Below, piece by piece: positions 45,921 through 54,512 of a stretch of 64,000 nt of DNA. Location: positions 62,001-126,000 of the forward strand of contig SJBG01000002.1 of NCBI GenBank assembly GCA_004332195.1. The letters are read 5' to 3'. The stretch comes from Desulfobulbaceae bacterium (GTDB lineage: Bacteria > Desulfobacterota > Desulfobulbia > Desulfobulbales > Desulfurivibrionaceae). Each line of letters begins with the position of its first letter. Position 1 is the first letter of the stretch. The position numbers and the translations under genes are program-made. The notes under the pieces are model-generated. The model made no database searches, was not told the origin of the DNA, and saw only the letters and a list, made by a program, of their open reading frames with translations.

Positions 45921-46963
45921 ACCGGGAAGAGCGGGTCGTCAGCCCGGAGGCAATCTCCGGTGATTTTTTCGATAGCGCTCTGCGGCCCAAGCTGCTTAAT
46001 CAGTACATCGGCCAGGAACAACTCAAGGAGAACCTGGCTATTGCCATTGCCGCCGCCAGGGGTCGGGGCGAGGCCCTGGATCATACCCTTTTTCATGGAT
46101 TTCCCGGCTTGGGTAAAACCACCTTGGCTTACGTTATTGCCAATGAAATGGGAGCGGGGATCCGGGCGACCTCGGGCCCGGTCATTGAGCGAGCCGGGGA
46201 TCTGGCCGCTATTCTTAGCTCACTTAAGGAGGGTGATGTCCTCTTTATCGATGAAATTCACCGACTTAACAACGTGGTTGAAGAAATTCTCTACCCGGCG
46301 ATGGAGGACTACGAACTGGATCTGGTCATTGGTCAGGGGCCGGGGGCCCGCAGTGTTAAGATATCTTTGCCTCGTTTCACTCTGGTAGGGGCCACTACCC
46401 GCACCGGCTTGTTGACTCCGCCGCTTAGAGATCGTTTTGGTTTGGCCTTGCGCCTGGATTTTTACGCCCCTGAAGAGTTGGTGGCCATTGTCAAGCGATC
46501 GGCCGGACTGCTTGGGGTTCCGCTGGACAACGGTGGGGCTTTAGAGATCGGTCGCCGCTCCCGCGGCACCCCTCGCATCGCCAATCGGCTGCTTCGGCGC
46601 TTGCGTGATTTCGCCGAGGTCAAGGCCCAAGGCAAAATCACCGCCCAGGTGGCGGACGCGGCCTTGCACATGTTGGAGGTGGATCACCTGGGTTTGGACT
46701 CAATGGATAGACGAATACTCTTAACCCTGATCGACAAATTCCAGGGCGGCCCCATTGGTCTTGAAACCTTGGCCGCCACGGTTTGTGAGGAAAAAACCAC
46801 CCTGGAAGATGTTCACGAACCTTTTTTGATTCAAGCTGGTTTTTTGGTGCGAACTCCTCGCGGGCGCATGGCGGCTAGGGCTGCCTACGAACACTTTGGT
46901 CGCGATTTCAAGCCACGCGGGATCGAATCGGCAGGCAATAGCGAAATGGGACTTTTTGGTTAG
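45917..46963 (+). CDS. ruvB: Holliday junction helicase RuvB
   Basis: RuvB is the hexameric AAA+ motor for branch migration. The 348-residue protein has [20 protein letters not shown], Walker A in [20 protein letters not shown] (the first Pro of the usual GPPGLGKT is Phe), Walker [21 protein letters not shown], sensor 1 [37 protein letters not shown] and the winged helix end ([20 protein letters not shown]). All ATPase residues are kept. Confidence 0.96.
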   Translation: MNREERVVSPEAISGDFFDSALRPKLLNQYIGQEQLKENLAIAIAAARGRGEALDHTLFHGFPGLGKTTLAYVIANEMGAGIRATSGPVIERAGDLAAILSSLKEGDVLFIDEIHRLNNVVEEILYPAMEDYELDLVIGQGPGARSVKISLPRFTLVGATTRTGLLTPPLRDRFGLALRLDFYAPEELVAIVKRSAGLLGVPLDNGGALEIGRRSRGTPRIANRLLRRLRDFAEVKAQGKITAQVADAALHMLEVDHLGLDSMDRRILLTLIDKFQGGPIGLETLAATVCEEKTTLEDVHEPFLIQAGFLVRTPRGRMAARAAYEHFGRDFKPRGIESAGNSEMGLFG

Positions 46964-47059
46964 GGGGCAGGGGACGTGGGGTATAGGGCCGGGTCCGGGG
47001 GCGGGAAATGAGGAACGACAGGGGCCAGGGAGACAAAAGGCGGGTGAGGAGCATGTAAC

Positions 47060-47878
47060 ATGGCTATCACGGTGAAAACTGTCGGCGATCTGGCGACCAA
47101 AAAAAAGAGTGCGGAAAAAATAATCATGCTTACCGCTCACGACGCTGTTTTTGGCGCCCTGATCGATCAGGCTGGGGTTGACCTGATTCTGGTGGGCGAC
47201 TCCCTGGGAATGGTGGCCTTGGGCTATGAATCCACAGTGCCGGTGACCATGGATGAAATGATTCATCATGCCAAAGCGGTGCGCCGGGGGGTCAAGCAGG
47301 CTTTAGTGGTCGGTGATTTGCCGTTTCTCTCTTATCAGGTGGGGGAAAAAGAGGCGGTGGTCAATGCCGGTCGTTTCTTAAAAGAGGCTGGTTGCGCCGC
47401 GGTCAAACTGGAGGGTGGGGCTGAGATCGCCCCGATTCTGGCCGCCGTGGTTCGAGCTGGCATCCCAGTGATCGGCCATATCGGACTTACCCCCCAAACC
47501 GCCGGGCAACTTGGCGGCTTCAAAGTCCAAGGCCGGGATGCTGAATCAGCGGCAAGACTGAGCCATGACGCCCAGGCTTTGGCTGCCGCCGGGGCCTGCG
47601 CTTTGGTTTTGGAATGCATTCCAGCCTTGCTGGCTCGCAGGATCAGTTCTGAATTGCAAGTCCCCACCATCGGCATCGGTGCCGGACCGTATTGCGATGG
47701 TCAGGTGCTGGTAACCCACGACTTACTTGGACTGCTTCCCCACTTCGACCCCAAGTTTGCCAAACAGTACGCCTCTTTGGCCGAAGTTGCCGGAGAAGCC
47801 TTGGCCGCTTTTTGCCGGGAGGTTGAAAATGGGACTTTTCCGACGGCGGAACATTCTTTTGGCCCACTGACTGATTAG
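47060..47878 (+). CDS. panB: 3-methyl-2-oxobutanoate hydroxymethyltransferase PanB
   Basis: PanB makes ketopantoate from alpha-ketoisovalerate with 5,10-methylene-tetrahydrofolate, for pantothenate and CoA. Blocks: KIIMLTAHDAVFGALIDQAG, DLILVGDSLGMVALGYESTV, VVGDLPFLSYQVGEKEAVVN, AAVKLEGGAEIAPILAAVVR, IPVIGHIGLTPQTAGQLGGF and VLECIPALLARRISSELQVP. 272 residues. The preceding 95 bases are a G-rich polypurine tract ending in a GAGGAG box. panC is not adjacent. Confidence 0.95.
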   Translation: MAITVKTVGDLATKKKSAEKIIMLTAHDAVFGALIDQAGVDLILVGDSLGMVALGYESTVPVTMDEMIHHAKAVRRGVKQALVVGDLPFLSYQVGEKEAVVNAGRFLKEAGCAAVKLEGGAEIAPILAAVVRAGIPVIGHIGLTPQTAGQLGGFKVQGRDAESAARLSHDAQALAAAGACALVLECIPALLARRISSELQVPTIGIGAGPYCDGQVLVTHDLLGLLPHFDPKFAKQYASLAEVAGEALAAFCREVENGTFPTAEHSFGPLTD

Positions 47879-48064
47879 ATCACTCTTCCTTGCAGACCCT
47901 TTAAGGGTTTGTTCCAGCGGTTTACGGTTGAAGAAAAAGGGTTTTTGACCGATAGGCAGTCGGGTAATCCAACCACAGTAAAACCAAGGCGTGCCCCGGA
48001 GCTTAGGTTTATTTAAAAAAAGAATAGATTTAGCCAAAGAGAAGGGCAAAGGATCTGAGCGAAC
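47879..48064. other. Leader region of the motAB operon
   Basis: 186 bases between panB and motA. I looked for a GG-N10-GC sigma-54 promoter and found none; the promoter class cannot be told. The region has no repeat copy or clear terminator. Confidence 0.4.
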
Positions 48065-48829
48065 ATGGATTTAGCAACTTTAATCGGAGTCATTCTTGGT
48101 TCGATTCTCTTGCTGGGAGCGATATTGCTTGGGGATGCGCCCGGTATTTTCGTCAATCTGCCGGGGGTATTGATCGTTTTTGGCGGCACCCTAGCCACGG
48201 CCCTTATCCGTTTTAGTTTTGCTGAGGTAATCAATTCGATCAAAATTGCGATGAACGCTTTTACCTTGCGAATCAGCGATCCCCATGAGGTAATTGCTGA
48301 AATTGTCAGTCTTGCCAAGGTGGCTCGTAAAAATGGGCTTATCGTTTTGGAACAACAGCCGATCACCGATTCTTTTCTCAAAAAATCAATCATGTATTGC
48401 GTTGATGGTCATGAGGCGGAGTTTATTGAGGATGTTTTGCAAAAGGAAGTGGATCTGACCTTAGATCGGCACCAGGTGGGGCGCCAGGTTTTTACCGGGA
48501 TGGGGGAATCAGCCCCGGCTTTTGGGATGATCGGCACCTTGGTGGGTCTGGTCCAGATGCTTGCCAATATGGCTGATCCGGCCGCCATTGGTCCCGGCAT
48601 GGCGGTGGCCCTGCTCACCACGCTCTATGGCGCGGTGCTGGCCAACTTTCTCTTCATCCCCTTGGCCGACAAGCTGGCCCTGCGCAGCCAGGATGAGGAG
48701 CGCAACCGTCAGCTGATTATCGAAGGGGTGTTGGGAATTCTTAAAGGAACTAATCCCCGGGTGATGGAAGAGGTCCTCGAAACCTTTCTGCCTCCCAAGA
48801 CCCGCAATAAATCCCTGGAGCAACGATAG
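48065..48829 (+). CDS. motA: Flagellar motor stator protein MotA
   Basis: MotA forms the stator with MotB and couples ion flow to flagellar rotation. The 254-residue inner membrane protein has four membrane segments (LIGVILGSILLLGAILLGDA; VNLPGVLIVFGGTLATALI; GMIGTLVGLVQMLANMADPA; GMAVALLTTLYGAVLANFLF) and the cytoplasmic loop between the second and third. The GGTLATALIRF and PAFGMIGTLVGLVQML blocks resemble the Na-type PomA/MotP branch, but the coupling ion cannot be fixed from this. Confidence 0.93.
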   Translation: MDLATLIGVILGSILLLGAILLGDAPGIFVNLPGVLIVFGGTLATALIRFSFAEVINSIKIAMNAFTLRISDPHEVIAEIVSLAKVARKNGLIVLEQQPITDSFLKKSIMYCVDGHEAEFIEDVLQKEVDLTLDRHQVGRQVFTGMGESAPAFGMIGTLVGLVQMLANMADPAAIGPGMAVALLTTLYGAVLANFLFIPLADKLALRSQDEERNRQLIIEGVLGILKGTNPRVMEEVLETFLPPKTRNKSLEQR

Positions 48830-48840
48830 GAGGCACGGTC

Positions 48841-49596
48841 ATGGCCGCCAAAAAGCCCAAGAGACAAGCGCCGGCTAAAGTAGGGGCTCCTTTATGGATG
48901 GTTACCTTCGCCGATATTGCCCTGCTCTTGCTCTGCTTCCTGATCCTGATTCTTTCATTCTCCACCCTGGATGAGCCGAGTTTTCTTAAGGTTACCGGTT
49001 CAATTCGCGACGCCTTTGGCATCCAGGCGATCACCCCGGCTCATGAAATCCCCAAGGCGGAAAAGATTATCGCCACGGTATTCGACACTATTCCCTTTGA
49101 GGTGCGAAAGCCACTTCAGCAACTGTTTGGAGAACTGGAAGCGGCTGGCCTGGTAACTATTGATGAAGGTGAAGACGGGGAGGTTACGGTTCGGCTCAGG
49201 GATACGGTGGCCTTTGAAACCGGGCGGGCTGAGCTCAAAGCTGATTTCAAGGCCCTGCTCGATGAACTCGGAAAAATCCTGCTGGATACTGAGGCCACCA
49301 TGGTGGTGGAGGGTCATACCGATAACGTACCGATGCGCCGGGGCGCCATTTTTGCCTCTAACTGGTCGCTTGCGGCGGCTAGATCTGTTTCGGTGGTGGA
49401 GTACTTGCTCTCTCGTCATGATATTCCCCGTGATCGACTCGCCGCTGTCTCTTACGCCGACGGTAAGCCCGTGGCAGAAAATGACACGATCACCGGGCGG
49501 GCTGCCAACCGGCGGGTGGAATTCAGGATCAGACCCGGCCAACATCTTCGGGCATTTGAGGGTTTCGAGGGTCTGATCGATCTGGAAAGGCGCTAA
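48841..49596 (+). CDS. motB: Flagellar motor stator protein MotB
   Basis: MotB anchors the stator to peptidoglycan and carries the ion-binding Asp. The single membrane helix starts WMVTFADIALLLLCFLILIL, with the Asp in FAD kept, followed by a plug-like linker and an OmpA-type domain (LRDTVAFETGRAELKADFKA; VVEGHTDNVPMRRGAIFASN; NRRVEFRI). 251 residues. An AGGAGG box precedes the ATG, 11 bases after the motA stop. Confidence 0.93.
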   Translation: MAAKKPKRQAPAKVGAPLWMVTFADIALLLLCFLILILSFSTLDEPSFLKVTGSIRDAFGIQAITPAHEIPKAEKIIATVFDTIPFEVRKPLQQLFGELEAAGLVTIDEGEDGEVTVRLRDTVAFETGRAELKADFKALLDELGKILLDTEATMVVEGHTDNVPMRRGAIFASNWSLAAARSVSVVEYLLSRHDIPRDRLAAVSYADGKPVAENDTITGRAANRRVEFRIRPGQHLRAFEGFEGLIDLERR

Positions 49597-49688
49597 GGGG
49601 AGTGCGATCGCGACTTAGGGAATTGCTGGTCGGATGCTAATCTTTTAAGTATTGCCCAAAGGGCAAGATGTTCAAGGGGGTGTCTTTA

Positions 49689-50279
49689 ATGACTGACAAA
49701 GAGAACCGCCGGTCGGCAGTACGGACCACCGATCGGTTTTTGCTGGCCTACAAGCGGGTGTCTCGGGAAAAATTTACCGAAATCGCTGCAGATTATCATC
49801 AGGGGGTTTCGCTTTATACCCAGGAGGGATTAAGCGATGTTCCGATGTATATCGGAGCTCAGGCCGCTCTGGATCGGTTGCGCCAACGTGATGCGGACTT
49901 GGCCGATTTTCTTGGGCATCTCGACAACAAAATTAATTTTTTGTTGAAAAAGGCCGAGGGCGAGAACACGGTTTTCGCGGCCATGAAGCTGCAGAAGGCC
50001 GATTTAAGCGGCGGCGGCATAGCTTTCCACGCTTTCGAGAAGTTTAAGCCCGGTGATATTGTCGAATTTCACCTGACTTTGTTGCCGTCTCATGCTTACC
50101 TTTATTTTCTGGCCCAAGTGATTAGTTGCAAGCTTGACGGTGATCGCCAGGGCAAGGCTGTTTACCGAGTCAGCGCGGAGTTTACGCTGATAATGGACGA
50201 GGATCGGGAAAAAGTGGTTCAGCACGGTTTTAAAAAGCAGAGCCTGGCCTTGCGCAGCCGCCGCCAGCAAAACGAATAA
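49689..50279 (+). CDS. PilZ-domain protein
   Basis: A putative c-di-GMP receptor. ATG at 49689 is preferred over 49668 because AAGGGGG lies 8 bases before it. The visible PilZ motifs are DLSGGGIAF (D/N-x-S-x-x-G) with an upstream Arg-rich RRSAVRTTDRFLLAYKR that could give the RxxxR, though spacing is long, so binding is not certain. About 196 residues, no membrane segment. Its place right after motAB suggests control of motor function or motility by c-di-GMP. Confidence 0.78.
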   Translation: MTDKENRRSAVRTTDRFLLAYKRVSREKFTEIAADYHQGVSLYTQEGLSDVPMYIGAQAALDRLRQRDADLADFLGHLDNKINFLLKKAEGENTVFAAMKLQKADLSGGGIAFHAFEKFKPGDIVEFHLTLLPSHAYLYFLAQVISCKLDGDRQGKAVYRVSAEFTLIMDEDREKVVQHGFKKQSLALRSRRQQNE

Positions 50280-50281
50280 AT

Positions 50282-51118
50282 ATGCGCCTGATTAGTGCGA
50301 AGACCGTTACGGCGGCAGTGCGGGAGTTAGCGGTGACGGCGGCGTGCGATCTTGCGCCGGATACTCTTGATGCCCTGCTGATTGCCAGGGAGCGGGAAGA
50401 ATCCGAGTTGAGCCGCAATGTTTTAGAATTACTGCTCAAAAACAGTGAAATCGCCGGCCGAAAACAGATTCCGCTTTGCCAGGATACGGGGATGGCCGTG
50501 GTTTTTGTTGAACTTGGCCGGGAGCTTAAGGTCGATGGCGATCTTTCGGTTGCCATCAACGAAGGGGTGCGGCAGGGATATCGGGACGGTTTTCTTCGCA
50601 ACTCGGTTTGTGATCCCTTGACCAGGCGCAATAGCTTTGATAACACCCCGGCAGTGATTCACCTGGAACTGGTGGCTGGCGATACTTTGACCTTGCGCTT
50701 TCTCCCTAAAGGTTGCGGCAGTGAAAATATGAGCGCCCTGGCCATGTTGCCACCTTCGGCCGGCAAGCCTGGGATCACTCGGTATGTAGTGGATCAAGTG
50801 GTGGCGGCAGGCTCCAACCCCTGTCCGCCGGTGATCGTTGGGGTCGGGGTAGGAGGCAATTTTGAGTGGGCGGCCTATTTGGCTAAAAAGTCCCTCTGCC
50901 GACTGTTGGGCCAGAGCAATCCTCGCCGTGATGCCGCCAACCTGGAAGCAGAAATTCTCCGCGAAATCAACGAGAAGGGAGGAGGGGTCCACGGTTTTGG
51001 CGGCAATAATACCGCCCTGGCCGTCCATATCGAATTTTTTCCCACCCACATTGCCAGTCTGCCGGTGGCGGTAAACATCCAGTGCCACGCGCATCGTCAT
51101 CAAACAAAGGTTCTCTAG
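50282..51118 (+). CDS. Class I fumarate hydratase, alpha subunit
   Basis: Two-subunit Fe-S fumarase alpha chain, which interconverts fumarate and malate (tartrate dehydratase is related). The 278-residue protein has IPLCQDTGMAVVFVELGREL with the first cluster Cys, VCDPLTRRNSFDNTPAVIHL, FLPKGCGSENMSALAMLPPS with the second, ITRYVVDQVVAAGSNPCPPV with the third, and VGVGVGGNFEWAAYLAKKSL. It begins 2 bases after the PilZ gene. The beta chain follows after about 100 bases. Confidence 0.92.
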   Translation: MRLISAKTVTAAVRELAVTAACDLAPDTLDALLIAREREESELSRNVLELLLKNSEIAGRKQIPLCQDTGMAVVFVELGRELKVDGDLSVAINEGVRQGYRDGFLRNSVCDPLTRRNSFDNTPAVIHLELVAGDTLTLRFLPKGCGSENMSALAMLPPSAGKPGITRYVVDQVVAAGSNPCPPVIVGVGVGGNFEWAAYLAKKSLCRLLGQSNPRRDAANLEAEILREINEKGGGVHGFGGNNTALAVHIEFFPTHIASLPVAVNIQCHAHRHQTKVL

Positions 51119-51217
51119 CTATTGCCGGCCATTAGTTATTAGCCGTCAGCTCAGAGAGTCAAATAAAAAGACACCTTAAACTACAGCGCTGGCCGCTTTC
51201 TTCAAACGAGAATCGCC

Positions 51218-51790
51218 ATGTTGCCATCTTTGAATCAGCTCAGTTTTTTTCGACAACTCCGTAGGCTGCGGGTTCCCTTCGCCGCCGCTGATCTCATTAC
51301 CCTTAAGGCCGGGGAGCTGGTCAGCCTGAGTGGAACCATTTATACCGGTCGTGACCAGACCCATCGCCGACTTTGCGCGCTGTTGGATGCGGGTCGGTCT
51401 TTGCCGGTGGATTTAGCCGGGCAACTCCTCTATTACGTAGGACCAACCCCGGCCCGACCGGGCCGGGTGATCGGGGCGGCCGGCCCCACCACCAGCTATC
51501 GGATGGATGCTTATACGCCTCGCCTTTTGGCGTTAGGTCTGGCTGCCACCATGGGCAAAGGGGCGCGCTCAGCCGAGGTCAGACAGGCGATGCTCAAATG
51601 CGGCGCGATTTACCTGGCCGCCATCGGTGGGGCTGGTGCTCTGTTATCCGATTGTGTCAAAAAAAATGAGGTGGTGGCCTTTATCGATGCCGGGGCCGAG
51701 GCCATGTTTCGCTTCGAGCTGGAGGACTTTCCGGCGGTGGTGATCAATGACCTGGCCGGTGCTGATTACTATCAACAAGTGCGGCGCTGA
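51218..51790 (+). CDS. Class I fumarate hydratase, beta subunit
   Basis: C-terminal (beta) chain of the Fe-S hydrolyase. The 190-residue protein has LKAGELVSLSGTIYTGRDQT, HRRLCALLDAGRSLPVDLAG, LLYYVGPTPARPGRVIGAAG, PTTSYRMDAYTPRLLALGLA, MGKGARSAEVRQAM and the end region FRFELEDFPAVVINDLAGAD. With the alpha chain it makes a complete enzyme. Fumarase is favoured over L-tartrate dehydratase by general occurrence, not by a unique motif. Confidence 0.9.
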   Translation: MLPSLNQLSFFRQLRRLRVPFAAADLITLKAGELVSLSGTIYTGRDQTHRRLCALLDAGRSLPVDLAGQLLYYVGPTPARPGRVIGAAGPTTSYRMDAYTPRLLALGLAATMGKGARSAEVRQAMLKCGAIYLAAIGGAGALLSDCVKKNEVVAFIDAGAEAMFRFELEDFPAVVINDLAGADYYQQVRR

Positions 51791-51802
51791 ACTTTTACCG
51801 CT

Positions 51803-51870
51803 ATATGCCTGCGGTAATTTTTTTCGCAGGCCGTAAACTCAAACAAAATGGCTAATTTTTCAAGGTAGCC
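51803..51870 (+). repeat. Dispersed MITE-like repeat, copy 8 (right half only)
   Basis: Only the right half of the family remains, from the ATATGCCTGCGG block to the AAGGTAGCC end. The left half is deleted, so no flank duplication can be judged. It lies between the convergent fumarase and ctpA genes. Confidence 0.88.
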
Positions 51871-51887
51871 TTTATGTTGGTGCGCCT

Positions 51888-53168
51888 TCATTGACTGACT
51901 GGTCGATCGGAATCGAAAACATTGATTCCTTTAAGCAGCATCAGAGCGGTTTGTAGTTGCCGGTCCTGGGCCAGTTCTTCCGCCAGGTCGTTGTCGTTTT
52001 TTTTCTGTTCCTTGATTACCCGGGATGGCGGGTGAACACTCTCCTGATCATGGCGTACCTTCTCGTTATGGACCTCGACATCGGGGATGATCCCCTGGGC
52101 TTGGATGGCGACTCCGCTTGGGGTATAATATCGCGCGGTGGTTAATCGCAAACCGGCGCCATCTTCGAGGGGGATAATGGTCTGAACCGAACCCTTGCCG
52201 AAGGTCGGGGTGCCGATAATTATGGCCCGCCTGTTGTCCCGCAAGGCCCCGGCCACGATTTCCGAGGCACTGGCGCTGCCCTTGTTGACCAGGACCACGA
52301 TGGGAAAACGATAAACCAGGTCATCAGCGGTTCTGGCTTCAAAGAGCATATTTTGCTCCCTGATCCGCCCCCTGGTGGAAACAATAACTCCTTGATCGAG
52401 GAATAGGTCGGCTATTTGTACCGCCTGGCTTAGGAGACCACCGGGATTGTTGCGTAAATCAAGGATCAATCCTTTAATTTCTCCCTCGTTTTGCAAATCG
52501 TTGAACGCCGCCTGGAAATCTCCGGTGGTTTTGGCCTGGAAGTTACTGATCCGAATATGGGCATATCCCGGCTCCAGCAGCCTGGCCTTGACGCTGTGGA
52601 TGGGAATAAGATCGCGAACGATGGTTATGTCCCTGATTTCTTGCCAACCTTCGCGATGAATGCCCACGATTACTTCAGAGCCTTTGGGGCCCCGCAGTTT
52701 GCTCACCGCTTCCATCAGGGAAATGTCTTGGGTTGATTCCCCGTCGATGCGGAGAATTCGGTCACCCGCTTGCAGGCCCTGTTTGTAGGCTGGCGTGCTC
52801 TCGATGGGAGAAACTACGATGAGCACGCGGTCGCGCATCGAAATTTCAATGCCGATCCCGGTGAAAATCCCCTTGGTTTCCATCTGGAGTTCCTTGAAGT
52901 CGTCGGCCGGCAGAAACGACGAATGGGGATCAAGAGAGTTGAGCATTCCCCGAATTGCCCCTTGAATCGCCGTCTCGATATCAACCTCGTCGACATGGCT
53001 TTGCTGGATGAGATGGAGTACATTGACAAATGTTTCCAGATGTTGGTAAGTGTTCTCGGGTTCGGCCGCCCGACTGTGAGGCAATTGCCAGGCGACGAGG
53101 GCAATCAGTAAAAAAACGCCCAAGGCGGGCACGGTGGCTTGGGTCAACAGTTTGAGGAGCTTTTTCAT
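51888..53168 (-). CDS. C-terminal processing peptidase (S41 family)
   Basis: A periplasmic Prc/CtpA-type protease. ATG at 53166-53168 gives a signal or anchor sequence (ATVPALGVFLLIALVAWQLP). Then a PDZ domain (GIGIEISMRDRVLIVVSPIE; AGDRILRIDGESTQDISLME) and the protease core with LILDLRNNPGGLLSQAVQIA, VVLVNKGSASASEIVAGALR (Ser nucleophile) and IIGTPTFGKGSVQTIIPLED (Lys). The Ser-Lys dyad is present. About 426 residues. Family members trim periplasmic or membrane proteins and murein-related substrates. Confidence 0.93.
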   Translation of the reverse strand: MKKLLKLLTQATVPALGVFLLIALVAWQLPHSRAAEPENTYQHLETFVNVLHLIQQSHVDEVDIETAIQGAIRGMLNSLDPHSSFLPADDFKELQMETKGIFTGIGIEISMRDRVLIVVSPIESTPAYKQGLQAGDRILRIDGESTQDISLMEAVSKLRGPKGSEVIVGIHREGWQEIRDITIVRDLIPIHSVKARLLEPGYAHIRISNFQAKTTGDFQAAFNDLQNEGEIKGLILDLRNNPGGLLSQAVQIADLFLDQGVIVSTRGRIREQNMLFEARTADDLVYRFPIVVLVNKGSASASEIVAGALRDNRRAIIIGTPTFGKGSVQTIIPLEDGAGLRLTTARYYTPSGVAIQAQGIIPDVEVHNEKVRHDQESVHPPSRVIKEQKKNDNDLAEELAQDRQLQTALMLLKGINVFDSDRPVSQ

Positions 53169-53456
53169 TAGCAAGGCCTCGATGGCAAATTAAAATAGGA
53201 TAGGCAAAACCAAAGTGCCATTCTAGCAACTTTATTCCCGCTGGACAATGTTTTATCTTGCATGTCGGCAACAAATAAACCGCCCGGTTTTAATGAGAGC
53301 CTGCAGGGAGTGGCGCAGATTCCTCATGGTCTTCCGGTTAAGAGAAACAGTTTTGATAAAAAATAACCCGCATTTTACAGATACTGTATTAGGCAGACAT
53401 TGGTAAGTTGTGAAATTTGTTGGTAACTATTGAAACGATTTTCACGGTGAGGCTTG

Positions 53457-54512
53457 ATGGCGAACAGCAAAGAGACAAACGATGTGATCGACGGTTGTGT
53501 CGCCATGGTTGGGACCAGCGCGAAGATCCTCCAGGTTTATTCGCTGATCAGCAAGGTAGCTGATGTCGATGCCACTGTTTTAGTGCGGGGCGAATCGGGG
53601 ACCGGCAAAGAATTGGTTGCCCGGGCCTTGCATCAGGAGGGAGCCCGCCGCCGGGGACCATTTGTTGCCATCAACTGTGGGGCTATTCCTTCCGAGTTGT
53701 TGGAAAGCGAACTTTTCGGTCATGAACGGGGGGCCTTCACGCACGCGGTGCGCACCCGGATCGGCCGTTTTGAGCTGGCTGACGGCGGTACCGTATTTCT
53801 GGATGAAATTGCGGAAATGAGTCCGATGCTCCAAGTTAAATTGCTGCGGGTGCTCCAGGAAAAAAAGTTTGAACGGGTTGGTGGGATGCGTACCATCACT
53901 TCCGGTTTCCGGGTGGTGGCCGCCACCAACCGGAATCTGGAAAACGAAGTCCGGGAAGGGCGTTTCCGGGAAGACTTATACTATCGCCTCAATGTCATTC
54001 CCCTTGAGGTCCCGCCACTACGCGAACGGACCTCCGATATTCCTTTGTTGGTTGAGTATTTCATTGACCGATTCAATGCCTCTCGGCGCAAAAAAATCAA
54101 CGGGATCAGGGCTGAGGCTATGGACTGCTTGTCGCGTTACTCCTGGCCGGGGAATGTCCGGGAATTGGAAAATACGGTGGAGCGGATGGTGATTTTGGCC
54201 TCCGGTCAGGAGTTGGGGTTAGAGGACTTACCGGAATCGTTGCTGGCCGCCACCGGATCCGGATCGACCGCCGGTGATATCGCCGGCGGGGTGCGCGAAA
54301 ACCGTCACGCGGTCGGGGCCAACCTAATCCCGGACTCCGGCTTTGTTTTGAGCCAGGCGGTGATTGAATTTGAAAAAGGCCTGATCGTGCAAGCCATGGA
54401 GCAAAGCGACTGGATCAAAAATCGGGCCGCCAAGCTGCTTAACATCAACCGCACCACCCTCCTGGAAAAAATGAAACGTTACCACCTTGGGGAACCGGAC
54501 GGTGTTGTTTGA
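53457..54512 (+). CDS. Sigma-54 activator without receiver domain (FleQ/FlrA-like)
   Basis: A 351-residue AAA+ enhancer-binding protein. It begins almost directly with the AAA+ domain: VLVRGESGTGKELVARALHQ (Walker A), then FGHERGAFTHAVRTRIGRFE, where the sigma-54 contact loop GAFTGA reads GAFTHA, then GGTVFLDEIAEMSPMLQVKL (Walker B), FREDLYYRLNVIPLEVPPLR, YSWPGNVRELENTVERMVIL and a Fis-type HTH (NRAAKLLNINRTTLLEKMKR). No FleQ-type N-terminal domain or receiver is present. Position before the flagellar genes suggests control of flagellar transcription. Confidence 0.88.
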   Translation: MANSKETNDVIDGCVAMVGTSAKILQVYSLISKVADVDATVLVRGESGTGKELVARALHQEGARRRGPFVAINCGAIPSELLESELFGHERGAFTHAVRTRIGRFELADGGTVFLDEIAEMSPMLQVKLLRVLQEKKFERVGGMRTITSGFRVVAATNRNLENEVREGRFREDLYYRLNVIPLEVPPLRERTSDIPLLVEYFIDRFNASRRKKINGIRAEAMDCLSRYSWPGNVRELENTVERMVILASGQELGLEDLPESLLAATGSGSTAGDIAGGVRENRHAVGANLIPDSGFVLSQAVIEFEKGLIVQAMEQSDWIKNRAAKLLNINRTTLLEKMKRYHLGEPDGVV

